Source of the DNA: Saxidomus purpurata
Lineage: Eukaryota; Mollusca; Bivalvia; Venerida; Veneridae
Direction: 5' to 3'
NCBI GenBank assembly: GCA_022818135.1
Contig: JAFMSR010000003.1
Coordinates: forward strand, 17,964,351 to 18,028,350
Length of the DNA: 64,000 nucleotides
The notes beneath the pieces are model-generated. The model did no database searches and had not been told where the DNA came from. It was given only the letters and a program-made list of their open reading frames with translations. A program made the position numbers and the translations under genes. The first letter of the stretch is position 1, and each line of letters begins with the position of its first letter. Positions 33,640-45,740 of the stretch are shown here, piece by piece.

Positions 33640-34790
33640 TACCTAAAATAGCCTCGACCAACATGAGACATAGAATCCATATTCACGACGAATCTCACTA
33701 ATTTGTTTTGGTTCGCTTGAAGTCTACTTTTCAACAACTCTGTCAAACCTTGGTACCAAAAGAAACAGGCATAATCAAAGTGGCACTGGATGAGGAATGT
33801 AACCAATAGCTTTCTGGTATGTTGTATCAGAAAATCACGTTTTATATACAGGAACTTTAACCTAGCATTGGCTTGTATTACTGACCTTGCCATAGGCTCA
33901 CCAGACAGGCTTTGGTTCAAAGTGGCGCCAAGATATTTACTGAATGTACAGCATCAATAATCTTGCCATTACATGATATTTCCATACTGAATTGAAACCT
34001 CATGTTTGGTTTTAAGCCAAACAAAATGGACTCTGTTTTGCCTAAATGAAAAGAAAACTTGTTACAAATAAGCCATTTATCGACTGTTTCCATTTCACCG
34101 GTTAACACAGTTTCAATCTGGCTTTTACTTTTACCTGTAACCAATATGGCATAATCATCAGCATATAAAAGTAATTTATTGTTTTACCACTGCTGACATG
34201 TCATTAACGTAGATTGAAAATAAAAGAGGTCCAAGTTTTGACCCAAGTATGGACCCTTGAGTGACACCACATGTGATTCTAGAGAAAAAAGATGATGTAC
34301 TTGATACATCACCGGTTGATGTCTATCACATAAGTATGATCTAAACCATCTGACGGCATTTTCACTTAGCCCAAGGGCTTCAAGTTTCATCAATAGAATA
34401 CCATGATCAGCAGTGTTTAAGGCCTTATGGAGATCAAGCAGTACCATCTTTACCATATGACCATTATCCATTTGGAATCGTACATTGTCAAATAAATGTA
34501 TAAGGCATTAACCGTCGAAAATCCGCGGAAAACTTTATACATGTAATAATTCTTATTGTAGTGATAATAATTTATTTAATCTCTGCTGCGAAACAAGTTC
34601 TTACACCTTAATTTGTTATCAATCAGATACGTTTCAAGTTGATCATATACAATATTTTCAAAGAGTTTTAATACGATTTTAAGAACTGACATCGGGCGAT
34701 AATAACAAACCTCAGTCTTGTCACTTTTCTTAAACAAAAGAACACCAGTGCCCTTGAAACAAGGGGCCACACATGTTATCCAAAGGTAGG
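33640..34790 (-). pseudogene. Decayed LINE reverse transcriptase
   Basis: On the minus strand, in order: GVLLFKKSDKTEVCYYRPMS (RT start), FENIVYDQLETYL, LLDLHKALNTADHGILLMKL (the 'DLSKAFDTVDH' block), LSENAVRWFRSYLCDRHQ, SLKGPYLGQNLDLF (diverged 'GVPQGSILGP' block), LLLYADDYAIL with the YADD box at about 34152-34170, and the C-terminal region ending near RYLKLKLN. Frames shift between pieces and the 'QG' of the substrate block is lost. The 5' half is missing. CR1/Jockey-like in style, clade not assigned. Confidence 0.85.
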
Positions 34791-35130
34791 TCTCGTAATA
34801 GCAACATAAAGACCGATTTTCATCACCATAGCTATATCCAAACTGAAGTTATTGACCGGAGACCGTTTTTCAATAATTAGTCGCAGTGGCATTGCCTTTG
34901 ATCCCAGGGACCCCAAATGCAAATCCTAAGACAGGCCTCTATGAGCGCAATATACAGACAGACGTTATTGGCATGAAACCGTTTCCCCTCCTCAATTTTC
35001 TAGTCTTTTCCTTCACTCAGGGGCCCCAAATGCAATCCTAAGACAGGTTTCTATGCAAAGTACCAAGTTTGAAATCAATAGGTAATTCCAATCTTCCGGA
35101 AACGAAACGTTTGATGTCGGCTCGCCCTCC
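34791..35130. repeat. Dispersed molluscan repeat, two diverged copies
   Basis: The phrases 'aggggccccaaatgcaatcc' and 'agggaccccaaatgcaaatc', each followed by 'taagacaggt/cct(c)tatg', show two tandem diverged copies. The left part matches 30640-30690. Confidence 0.6.
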
Positions 35131-37393
35131 CGACAACGACATCTTCATTCCAATAACCAGTTTTTTTCTTTAAAAAATCTAGTTATCACGTTAGCCCAAA
35201 CACTGTAATGCCTTCCCAAACGATAATTAAAATTAAATAAAAGATACATGGAACATACTTTCAAGACAAATGCAAAACAAAGTAGCACCGTTTGAACACA
35301 GACTTACGAAGGGAAGAATCAGCTGTCCGAGTCAATGGACAAGATCACGTTGCGATCTGATATTCGGAAATATATAACAATCACACTTGCCGACAAGAAT
35401 TTCAGTATTGTTTTAGAACCTCCATTTTCTATGATTTTGATATATTTATGTTTTCTCAAAGGTTGACAAGTGGTATCACTCTGAATAGAAAACTCAACAA
35501 CTTGTAGAATTTAATAACGAGCATTTATTTTTAAACACCAAAATCAATATAAATGTTATAATTTGAAGTATAGATTTCTATATCTGTATGACAAAGACCA
35601 CCACAATTCTCCTAGATTATGGTCTTCATATCATGTTTTGTGATATAATTCATAGGAGAAACTGTTTAGTATTTCGTGCTTCAGACAATCATTAAACTTC
35701 TCATCTTGTTTTAAACTGGCATTTAAATGGCGAACAAATGTCACTCGCCTTTGGTCAGTATTTCCGAGGCTTCTCCTTAAGAAATTAAGGATTTTGTATT
35801 TTTGGCAAATTAAAACTTCAGTGTTGTCTAAGACTCATGTAACTTTTCCATTATTCAGCTTTTTTCAATATTTTGTAAAATGATTTGTCATACTTTGACC
35901 TCTGAGTTTAACAGACAGAAATGTCTCCTTTAGAGTAGTTATTTTTAGTAATTAAGTCTTATAATAGAGTAAGAAGTATTACTTGCATTTTGAGTATTTA
36001 AAGCATGATCTTAATTCACGATTTTGATAAGCAGGCTCAGCTTTCTACTTGGAAATATCACACGTGACATTGGAAATTTGCACAAATTGTCGATTTTGTA
36101 GAAGATAAAACTTTTAAGTGACTTGTTTTATATATACAACCCATACATTTTCTTGAAGTTTATGGTTTAAACTATAGCTGCTGAAGTTTTCAAACTTCAA
36201 TTATGCTTTTAACTCTCAAAAAGGCCATGAAGTAAAGACCCACTTTCAGCGATTTGTCAATATATATAAATTTTTACAAAATATTCAAGACATATTATTA
36301 CTAACAATTGTAAAATATCAACATATAAATTGCAAAACATGAAAATATTTTTATTTGCAGCTAAAGTTTAATGTTTAAGTGTTTGATAATGACCACTGAG
36401 TTTTATTTGCTACAAAATAATAAACGTGCTGTCATGGGTAAAATTTCAGGATACAGCAGTGTTGCATATCTCCCTTTTCTAAGACTCTGTTTTAGATATA
36501 GAATCTAAGTACACAATGATCTGTGATTCGAAAAAACAAAAAAAACTTTAGCTGCTGATTTCGGAATAAAAACTTACTGACACCATATTTAAAATGCTGC
36601 TATCATAGAAGCATATGAAACTAGATTCAGTCCGGCAGTAGAACTTAAAAATTACTGTAACATCTGGAAGATGCTTTACCTGGGTGGTGTAAAGATGCGA
36701 GATCACTAAATAAAACATTTGATGAAAATGACACACATATATCTTTACATACATGTGTATAAATATACATGTGTATAAATATGTATTACTAAATAAATCG
36801 TTTACAGAACTTGTTCTATATTATCAGTTGCGCACCTCTTTAATCAAGCACGCTAAATCTACTTTCGGTTTCGGCCGATGCCTGAAGTCGATTTGGATAT
36901 TATATTATAATGTTATTTGGATGTATCGATATAAATTCTACGGTCACCTGAATATCGTTACAAGCGAAGCTTACTGTATATTGTTTTTGCATGCATGTAT
37001 GGAGGTCAATTTGCAGTACAGTACAACTTAATTTTAAATCGATTTTGTTTTCGAAAAATTAGATGAACTGTTAGTAGTATAAGTTCATACGGTGTGTGTA
37101 CAGTTTAATGTTAACAACAATTTAGCTTGTTATCAATTCAACTTTGGTTTATTAACAAAATTAGTTTCTACTTTTGAGTTTATTTCATATAAGTGTTGAT
37201 TACAATCGGACACGTAACAATAGGTTGTTTAAGGTAAAAAAACGCCCAATCGGAACAGGGAAGTAAATTATTACCCTTTTTGTACGACAAATTATAAAGA
37301 TAAGAGAACATGTGAAGGTAAATGGATCTAGAACAATTTGAGGTCATATGAAACACGTTTCTATTTTACGAAAATAAAATAATAAAGTCAGCA
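35131..37393. other. Intergenic region upstream of the B-box gene
   Basis: AT-rich, no supported ORF, no clear repeat structure. The promoter of the 37394 gene should lie at its right end. Confidence 0.5.
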
Positions 37394-38230
37394 ATGGAGC
37401 ACGACGCCGACACAGGGTCAGAGGAAATTCCTGAAATGTTCTGTGAACTGTGTAAAAAGAAAGGTAAAACTCGAACTGCAGACGGATTTTGTGTGGACTG
37501 TGTTCGGTATTTATGTTCTAAATGTCTGGCGTATCATACAGAATTTCTACCTGATCATAGCTACCAGGATAAGAAAAACATGCCCCAAGATGTGTGTTTG
37601 CAGAAGTGTCCGGATCATGCAGATGAAATAATCAAGTTCTACTGCACTAGTTGTAACGCATTCTTCTGTTGCCTGTGTAAGAAGAAGGATCACGACGAGT
37701 GTGAAGATGTTAATCATCTACCACAGCTTGTTTGTCAGCTTGAAAAAGGAAAAGAATTTCAAGAATTTAAGAGCGAAATGGAGAGTCTCGATGTTGAAAT
37801 AAGTAACATGGAATCAATTACAGAACGTGAAAAAGACTCGATAGAAGAAATGTCTAGTAAAGCGTTGTCAAAAATAGATACATCAAGACAGCAATTTATT
37901 GAGAGGTTAGACTCCAAACTTGATGAAAAAAAGAAAGAGGTTCAAGCCATAAAGGATAAAGATAAGAATATGATCGAAGAGCGAGGTTCAAAACTGTCCG
38001 TCATGAAAGAACAACTTAGTAAGGTGAAGTCGAACGTAGAGCAAATGCAAAGAGAAAATAAGAGATGTCAGTTGTTTATGGCGATGAAAGCTGCACAAAG
38101 CAAACAAACGAAAGTCTTTAAGGATTTGCGTCAGTTAAAGGAACATAGTATAAATAAATATGACTTTGTGGAAGCAAAAGAATGGAACGAGGATCTTGAA
38201 AACATTTTGCGGCTTTACAAGATTAGAAAG
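37394..38230 (+). CDS. Fusion gene exon 1: B-boxes and coiled coil
   Basis: 279 codons from the ATG in 'cagcaatggagc', ending KIRK before the donor AAAG|GTATAC, phase 0. The frame stays open past the donor only because it enters CT and 21-bp repeats; the protein character changes abruptly there, which supports splicing. If unspliced, it would be a stand-alone 413-residue ORF. Confidence 0.88.
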
Positions 38231-38313
38231 GTATACTTCCCACAAAATATTCATATAGGACAAAAAATCCACCAATTCGACATCTCTCTCTCTCTCTCTC
38301 CCCCCCTCTCTCT

Positions 38314-38351
<38 letters not shown>

Positions 38352-41300
38352 CTTTACATATATCTCTGAAAAAGAGATATCTGTTAAAACAGAAAGATAT
38401 CTCTGCAGCTAACAGCGATACCTCTCAAAGTTATGGCAATATCTTTCTAACCATTAGAGATATATCTGTTTCGATGAAAGATATCTTTATGATGGCCGTT
38501 AAGAGATATCTCTTGTCATTAAAGAGAAAATTATCTTTTTATTTTACAAAGATATCTCTGCAAAACTGTCCCTCATGCGCTTTTCGGACACTCAATCACA
38601 ATTTCCTTCCACGGAAAGATCACGTTAACTTATAATTATAAAAATGTTTGTCTACTTTAAAAAATTATTATTAATCATTTTTATCATAAAGTAGTAGCAG
38701 TAGCAGTAGCAGTAGCAGCACCAGCAGTAGCAGTAGTAGTAGTAGTATTTACATGAGTTAACTTTGTGGCAGTAGATATTATATAACTTATAGGACATAA
38801 AACACAAATGCTTTCAGATTTTAACAATACGACTTTGGGATGCAATGACCCTACACGAACAATTTAGAGTACGAAATAAACTGAACCAATAAAAGGTATT
38901 TTAAGAGATATCTCTTGCAGTTTCAAATATATCTTTAAAGCAAAACAAGATATCTTTCAAAAAGTGATATATTATCTATTGACATAGATATCTCTGTAAC
39001 TTTAAGAGATATCCCTCAAAAGTAAAAAGATATCTCTCAAATGACGTTAAAGAGATATCTCTGTATGTAGAAGAGATATATCTAAAAGTTCATGAGATAT
39101 CTTTCTGTTATACAAAGATATCTCTAATAATGAAAAACGTATCTCTACTAAAACGAAAAATACCTCTTTGAAATGAGAGAGATATCTCTTTTTAAAGTAG
39201 ATAAAATAGTCAAATGGATTGCGATACAATATTGTTACATGTGTATTTGCCACTGTGTTTAGACACTGTAAACTAAATTATTGCAGATAAATTTTGTTTC
39301 TGCACATTTTCCGGATGTAGAGGAACAAAAGAGCGTAATAGCGAACCAGTTGCAACGACCCTTAATAAAGGGCGATACATGGTAAGTTTTTTGTTTAATT
39401 AACTCATATTTATTAACAACATCGGTAGTTCTATATTTGAAATAACTGTTGTTTCTTGTGTTTTAGGATTCAAAATAAGCAGTCGTGTGTCCTTAAAAAC
39501 AAACTGTATGATAGGGACATTTTATATGTGAAACTGTTGTCGAAATATACTTATATTAAGTTATTTATTCGGTAGTATTCAAATCTCAGTACATGTATGA
39601 GTACATTTTGTCCTTGTTGTAACTGGTTAACAAAATCTGCTTCGAAACAAGTTTGGCATTACATATGTTGCAAATACTGTAGACAGTAAAACATATGTTT
39701 CACTACCCATTATATTTTATATGGACTCTTAAGTTAAAACCTTATCAACAGGCATCTTTTGGATGTGAAGTGGTTCAAACAGTGGAAGAGTTACGTAGGA
39801 TATGAGAGCTGGGATCACTATGTTGGTGAAGATTCAAGCCATCCTGGACCAATTGATAATACACCTATTTTTCAAGGTAAACCTAAATGTTCTACGAATT
39901 AATAAACTTATCAGATATTAGTAACATTTATATCATGGCCATTGTGAATATCGACAAGTAACTGTAATTCCAAGAACCTTAACCCAGCATATTCCTAACC
40001 GCACATCTTTAGAAGCTAAAGTAATAATATTGTCAACATTTGACCGGATATACTCTAGTAAGGTTGTTACTCCTTTCATAAAATGTTTTCATTGAACGTT
40101 ATAAGGTGTAGGACTGGGTGGGCAATTTCGCTATCCATAGACTTTAATTCACCTTAACCAAATGTATTGGACAATACTCTGGCAGACGTTAAGCAACTGT
40201 GTTGGATACTGTCACATTCCGTTCATCATATTTTCACAAACTACTTAAGACGGGGAAGGGTATTGATGCACAGATGATCGAAAGAACAATAGGTGTGTGT
40301 GTGTGGGGGGGGGGGGTGGTACTAGTATGTATTTGTGAAATAAAAACAGCTGAAATGGTCCTACTTATTGTTTGTAGAAGGCACAAAGAAGTTAAAGGAA
40401 CATTTAATAGACGGCTTAGATTATGCTCTTGTACCAGAAGAGGGGGGGGAACAAACTGCTGTCTTGGTATAGTATGTTTGACGATCAGGTATGTATGATA
40501 ACTGTGTTGTTAATTTTCTATCATTGTATCACAATACATTATTAGTTATACGGGTGTTTACCGTGTACATCAACTTTTATAAGAATTGATTAACCAATAG
40601 GAAGACTTTTCGTATATAGATATAAAGGGAAAGAAGCTGTACATTATTTAACGATAAAATACGGACACGTTTTCCACTAGCAAAACGTGGGGTTAATGTC
40701 GCACGCGTCCGATCGCATTCCGTGCTTGTAAGTTACTATGGAATGTTGCTACGCATCGAACATAGTTCTTGGTATTTTTCAAAGACAATTAGAATCGAAA
40801 TAATAAATGCATCTCTGTATTTAATAGTTTAATAAGATACAGCCAGTCACTCGGATGCGAAAAATCAGGGCGTCAAACATTGAAGAATAATTGCCATCTT
40901 TCTAAATTGCATATAAAATTAATGCCTTTTGAAAAAGAGGAAGGTGTTATAACCTTCGAAACGATAGACCGTTTTAGAATATGAATAAATATGCATTTAA
41001 CTACATATATATGAACAATATTTTGAAAAATATAACGTTTGCGTTTCTTCATTTGACAATTAATAGCAACATTACCGTGATTCGGGGGCTATACAACGTC
41101 GCATCTTAATAAATTTGACGTCGGAGGATATTTTCGCTAGACAAGCCTTATTTTGTATAAAAGTATCATTTTGTTACACTGGGCAGGCATATGGTATCAT
41201 TTGAAAGAAGAGAAAAACGCATTTTTCATACGATGAAGAATTTTACAATAAATCATCGGCTTAATTGTAATTACAATGTGGACATTTTCGCTAGACAATC

Positions 41301-44300
41301 ATGAATGCAATTTTAGCCGTTTTATTCAAATATATTCGAAAAGTAAAATTATTTTATTAATCCTCATTAAAAACGCATTACTATGCCCATTTTTTATATA
41401 GATATCTCTGATTTTCTTTATTTTCCATTCATTTGAACAAAATGAAAATACAGCTGTTCAAAGATGTGACACTTACGGAAACGTATATTGACCCCCTTTA
41501 TATATTTTCTACATTTGCTAAAGTTATCAAGATATGTAAATTTTGGGAATAAGTGTATGGCAAATATTTGACACATTGTACCAAACTAATGAGCTGAATA
41601 TTTCCTGCCAAAATAAAAGTGAGAGAAAACACAAAGAAATATTTCTCCCTCATTTTTAACTTCCTCAGCATTTAAGCTTACATACATTTCAGCATAAATG
41701 AATCACTTTTCACTATGTAGATCTACTACAATAAAATTGGTAAAAAGAGTATGAATGACTGATAAAAACATATTTCTTAATTTAAACACAAATTAATTAC
41801 AGTAAACTAGAACTTTGTATATTCGTTCTCAGTTAGAACGGTAAATAATTTGAAACTTATATAAAGGTTCAATTAAAAAAAAGAATGTTTTTACTGACTT
41901 AAATTATATAAATAAAGGGGGTCAATATACATTTCCGTAGACACTTTCTTCCTAACAGAAGTTTTATATATGTCTGCTCGAAGGAGCCGTTGGAAATGCT
42001 TTAGATTTTAATGGTAACTTTTTGCGACATTTAACATATCGTATACGCAAAATAAGAAAGTTTGACGTAAGTTTCATTGTACGTTTTTAACATAGTTATG
42101 TACAATAACCTTTTTCCTTTATTTTTATATACGGTTTCGCATATTTTTCTTAAAATTTACTACCATGCAGTCCGAAGGAATCATGTATACGCTAGAAATT
42201 GCCAGAACCCCGAACAACATCGGACGTTACGTCTATGCACTCGTGATTTAATTACTACGCATCCGAATTCCTGACTGTATTTTATTAAACGATAGAATTT
42301 TTATTAAACGATAAATGGAGGGACACATTTATTATTTTTTAATTATTCACTGTGATAGTCTCTTATAATTCATAATTAAATGGTCATGTACTAGTATTTT
42401 TATTGAAATGTTGTGATATTGTACATGATGAATTGTATGAAACGCATATAGCACAGTTAATTTCATTAATTAAATTTTTATTTTAAAGCCACATAAAATC
42501 ATTTTTATTTAATTCATTGTATGCATTGCATTTTCCGGCATTTTAAGGGTTTTAAACCTTAAGATTATATATATAATATATACTAAGACATAACAACACA
42601 ACTTTGACATTTCTTAAAATGATAGTCTTAAACATCTGTTCATATTTAAACTAATTTCAAGACCTCTTCGGTAATAATAATAGTTTGAGAATACAGTGTA
42701 TATAACACACATATATAAGGAATTGATTGTAATAGTATGTTGATAGTAAATTAAATGTTGGTAGTAAGGCTGAAAGGTTATTGAAAATGAACTGTGCGAA
42801 TGTATATATTTTATATAGACTAAGTTTAATATATAAACACGTGTATAATGCCATTCTCGTTATCGCTTTTCTTTCATTTATATTACTAGGCAAATGTGTT
42901 CACAAAACATTTTACATATCAGTATTATTTCCTGAAAAATAAATGAATACAGTATTAATTCTTTCACATTTTGATATGACCTAATGTTTATATCATAAAC
43001 TATATATAATGTACATGATATTTGGACATTTAATTAACTGATAAGCTATGTTGTAGTAAAACGTTTTTGTAATATAGCATTTACATTAAAATGTGTGTTG
43101 TTGAAATTTTGTTTTACCAGAAACCCTTACCAAGACGAGTGATTATGGAAGGTTTGTATACAAAGTCTCTAAAAATTGAAGTGTACCTGTGGCATCTGAA
43201 GTTGTGTGAAAACTCTAACCCGGATTGTCAAATTTCAAAGAATGTTAGCAGGAGTGACACTGTTGGTACGGGGAGCTCAATTTGTACACTCATTGTGTAG
43301 TTGTAACGAAGCTTACTTAACATGTGTTAAAGGGGGTCACTGCTGAAATTCAAAATAACAAGAAATTTTATTGACCCTGTTTTATATGGAGATATTTTCG
43401 TATTGTAAACGCTTATGTATGTGGTGTATGTTTCAGAATCGGTATCAATTTTTAATCTCTTCTAATGTAGTATGTCATACTTTAGAATGAAAAATTAGAG
43501 ATAGTGGTATTTCTATCATCATCTGAATAAATTTTACGCTCCTTATTATTACCCCACCCACTTTACTAGAATTCATTTTTTCAATTTTTGATAAATAAAT
43601 ATTTCATGATAAAGGAATAAGAAGGTTTTTCATATATTTTGCCTACAGTTGATTAAAACCTTTGTTTTACAATGCAAAAATAAAACATGGGGGTCAATGT
43701 GCATATGAGAAAGAAATTCAATAAAAACTGACAAAAATGTGTTTTTTAGATTTCGACGAGCTTTGAGATATGACGGCATAGGTCTGTAACAAAGAACAGT
43801 AAAAGGAATTGGTTATTAATAAATTTTTATATCCTAACAATTCTTCTTGTAATACAGTTTTAACTAAGTAAATATCTTAAACGGTTTTTGAGAAATGACC
43901 ATTTGTGTACTCCTATCCCCATTTTGGCATATGACAAAATTTGTCAATTTAATCACAAAATGTGAGGTCAAAATATTTTTTCTCAAAAATGTTCAATTTT
44001 TTTACACTAAAATATTTCTATTGTGCCTAAGTTTACTACTACATAATTGTTTTTTCCAGTTAACTCATCATTTTTGAAATATAACAAATGTAAATTTCCG
44101 GAAGTGCAAAAATCCAAAACCTCACCAGTGACCCCCCTTAAAAACCACCTCCGAATAAGGCCACCTTGTGAGCAAGGACCAGCTGGGAGAAAACCTTGCA
44201 CTATTAAGTTACTGTGGAAACATTTGTAAATAAAGAACACGTGCCAACAAAGACCGCCATAACTTCTTCCGGTCAATGGTCTTTGTTCACAGATTTTGTC

Positions 44301-45452
44301 TGTACCTCTGTACCAGAGACATAGACTCTGACTGTACAAACAAGTTCCAGTGTTAAATATAATCGTAAATAATTTCTGAGTAAACATAATCAACATAACT
44401 TAAACGCTTCTGTTGCATCATGGTTACAATATAAAAATAATCAAGCTATCATGGAATGATAAAAATTGTAAATTAATTCAGTACAGTATTTTTGATAGAA
44501 AATGCCTACTAGAGAAACAGAATATTATTTTTTTGCATCTTTTGTATTTTTTATTCATGGAAATGTAATTCATAATTTTTTCTTCATTTTAAAGAACAAC
44601 TTGAACATACTATGTGTGTAGAATTCAACATAGCGCCTGAAAAGGAAGTGAGGTTATGGAACAGATACATGACCAACATGTATGATCAGCTGAATGAGAA
44701 AGACAATACTTTACTGGAAGCAGGGTTATACCAAGGCCAACTGATTGTGATTGAACAACGGAACACTGACGGCACATGGCCAATGAACAAGTAATTATTT
44801 CTGTAAAAGATAACACTTCAGGTATATCTATCAAAGATACCTACCTCTATTAGCGCAGAGGTGAAGGGGGAAAGCATCGGATTTCTAACCCGGAAGTTGT
44901 AGATTCGAATCCTAGCAGCGAAATTTTACTGCAACTTTCAACGCGAGTATAAAATTTGCTTGTAAACCCTTGTTAAAGTCCAACTTGTGGTTCACAAAGA
45001 AAGGTTTGGAGAGAATAAAAGAGATGAAAATGACAAACGATAGTATTTTTCAAGTGTTTTGATACTTTCTATTTAGATTAAGACAAACAACACTAATACT
45101 GATCCAACAATCAGGCAAATAGAAAATGGCTTTTGTTTAACGCATCTTCTGAGAACGATCGTGTAACACAACAAAAATAATTGTATGAATTCTAATATGT
45201 CTATGCAACCTCTGAGTAAAACGCTTAAAAAAGTATTTAAAACATTCAATGTGTTGGGAGGCGACACGAATCTCTGGCAGCTGTATTGTGTTGGGAAATA
45301 TGTAAACTCGTCGCACTAAAGTATGAATTATGGGGGCAAAATATTTCTTTACAAGAATCCTGTTCGAAAATATCTTGTAGATCCAACTTTAAATCTAAAG
45401 TTTGTTTTCATATTTCAGGCTTCGACAAGGAAACCCTTTGGAAAATAATTGA
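37394..45452 (+). CDS. B-box/coiled-coil/DUSP/ubiquitin-like fusion gene, 7 exons
   Basis: Model: join(37394..38230, 39287..39381, 39752..39876, 40378..40488, 43121..43265, 44595..44790, 45419..45452). Seen: two zinc B-boxes (residues 17-55: C17, C20, C33, C36, C41, C44, H48, H55; and 72-108: C72, H75, C84, C87, C92, C95, H100, H108), a charged coiled coil (about 115-265), then [20 protein letters not shown] and GPIDN of a DUSP domain. [38 protein letters not shown] and [14 protein letters not shown] follow, with [14 protein letters not shown] and DGTWP of the ubiquitin-like domain at the end. Known: DUSP and UBL domains precede the protease in USP4/11/15; B-box/coiled-coil proteins oligomerise and often act in ubiquitin signalling. 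Odd: no RING, no USP catalytic domain, and one extra G in exon 4. Inferred: a scaffold or decoy in ubiquitin signalling, or a decaying fusion. Confidence 0.72.
38283..38350. repeat. (CT)n microsatellite
   Basis: An uninterrupted run of CT dinucleotides with two C-runs, in intron 1 of the fusion gene. Confidence 0.95.
38364..38575. repeat. AGAGATATCTCT palindrome array, intron 1, first block
   Basis: About nine copies or variants of the palindromic core AGATATCT, mostly 21-27 bp apart, separated by unrelated short spacers. The same array type occurs at 38888-39196 and 63355-63612. Confidence 0.8.
38690..38748. repeat. (AGC/AGT)n trinucleotide microsatellite
   Basis: 'agtagcagtagcagtagcag' continues into 'agtagtagtagtag'. 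Confidence 0.95.
38842..39200. repeat. AGAGATATCTCT palindrome array, second block with conserved flank
   Basis: A flank at 38842-38880 ('caatgaccctacacgaacaa') is followed by about thirteen palindromic cores. Consecutive units at 38990-39130 are 21 bp long (one is 25). The flank reappears inverted at 63632-63662 next to the third array, so flank and array move together as one repeat family. Confidence 0.82.
39287..39381 (+). CDS. Fusion gene exon 2
   Basis: Acceptor 'aattattgcag', donor CATG|GTAAGT, 95 bp. Encodes [20 protein letters not shown] and PLIKGDT. The second half corresponds to the start of USP4/11/15 ('..LLK..LRKGDTW'). Confidence 0.82.
39752..39876 (+). CDS. Fusion gene exon 3: DUSP core
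   Basis: Encodes [20 protein letters not shown], then [12 protein letters not shown]. The W-F-x-x-W and GPIDN motifs are diagnostic for DUSP. Acceptor 'cttatcaacag', donor CAAG|GTAAAC, phase 1. Confidence 0.9.
40378..40488 (+). CDS. Fusion gene exon 4: end of DUSP, one extra G
   Basis: The first part reads [20 protein letters not shown], the second part, one frame over, [13 protein letters not shown]; both match USP15-type DUSP in order. The switch falls in a run of eight G at 40442-40449. Exon length 111 is one more than the splice phases on both sides require. This is either a one-base insertion or a homopolymer read error. Confidence 0.75.
41472..41940. mobile_element. Foldback element in intron 4 of the fusion gene
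   Basis: The left end 'cttacggaaacgtatattga' continues to 'ccccctt' and is mirrored at the right end ('aaagggggtcaatatacatt' to 'tccgtag'). The arms are about 28 bp with one or two mismatches. The interior is AT-rich and non-coding. Confidence 0.75.
43121..43265 (+). CDS. Fusion gene exon 5: linker and start of UBL
   Basis: Acceptor 'ttttgttttaccag', donor GTTG|GTACGG. Encodes [20 protein letters not shown] and [14 protein letters not shown], aligned with the first strands of the USP15 ubiquitin-like domain. Confidence 0.88.
43330..44140. mobile_element. Possible TIR element in intron 5 of the fusion gene
   Basis: The left end 'aagggggtcactgctga' and the right end, reverse-complemented 'aaggggggtcactggtga', form short imperfect inverted repeats about 800 bp apart. 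Its ends resemble those of 41472-41940. No ORF with a domain. Confidence 0.45.
44595..44790 (+). CDS. Fusion gene exon 6: UBL core
   Basis: Encodes [40 protein letters not shown] and DGTWPMN. Acceptor 'tcattttaaag', donor ACAA|GTAATT. If not spliced, the next codons are K and stop TAA (44792-44794). Confidence 0.88.
44845..44930 (+). mobile_element. tRNA-derived SINE head (tRNA-Arg-like)
   Basis: An A-box-like TAGCGCAGAGG and a B-box-like GATTCGAATCC lie 47 bp apart, with a TTTCTAA stretch between that could be a TCT anticodon loop. The acceptor and T stems do not pair well, so this is a SINE or dead tRNA rather than a working gene. Confidence 0.5.
45419..45452 (+). CDS. Fusion gene exon 7 (tentative terminal exon)
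   Basis: Acceptor 'catatttcag'. In the phase set by exon 6 it encodes [10 protein letters not shown] and stop TGA. AATAAA follows at 45527-45532. Short and without family support, so it could equally be a 3' UTR exon. Confidence 0.4.
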
Positions 45453-45526
45453 TGACAGCCTGGCGACATGATTACAGAAGAATTGCACAATCGACAAATA
45501 CGTACAAAATGTATATGGAAATGGAA

Positions 45527-45532
45527 AATAAA
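45527..45532 (+). promoter_or_regulatory. Polyadenylation signal of the fusion gene
   Basis: AATAAA lies 74 bp after the tentative stop. Confidence 0.5.
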
Positions 45533-45671
45533 TATGAGATATTAGATGTGATCAATGATCCATGATAATTGAAAACTGTTAAAAGTAATACAGGGGCAAG
45601 AATATTTCTTTTTCGAAACATAACAAAAAGCAGGATATTTTTTAAATCAAGTACTACATACTAGTAGCTAG

Positions 45672-45740
45672 ATATTACGTCACCGGCATCATACACGTCA
45701 TCACCGGCATCACACGCGTCATCACCGGCATCACACGCGG
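45672..45740. repeat. Short tandem repeat, 22-bp unit
   Basis: Three copies of 'cgtcatcaccggcatcacac', GC-rich and CpG-containing in an AT-rich context. Confidence 0.85.

Noticed and set aside
38231..38635. C-terminal extension of the B-box protein through CT and AGATATCT repeats
   Set aside because: A good donor site ends the conserved coding region and the remainder is repeat translation; the downstream exons continue in phase.
38842..39200. CRISPR-like array (short palindrome with variable spacers)
   Set aside because: Cores are only 8-12 bp, spacers about 11 bp, and copies are in a eukaryotic intron and elsewhere; a DNA-binding or mobile-repeat explanation fits better.
44845..44930. Functional tRNA-Arg gene
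   Set aside because: A and B boxes are recognisable but the acceptor and T stems do not pair; SINE remnants of similar type occur elsewhere in the window.
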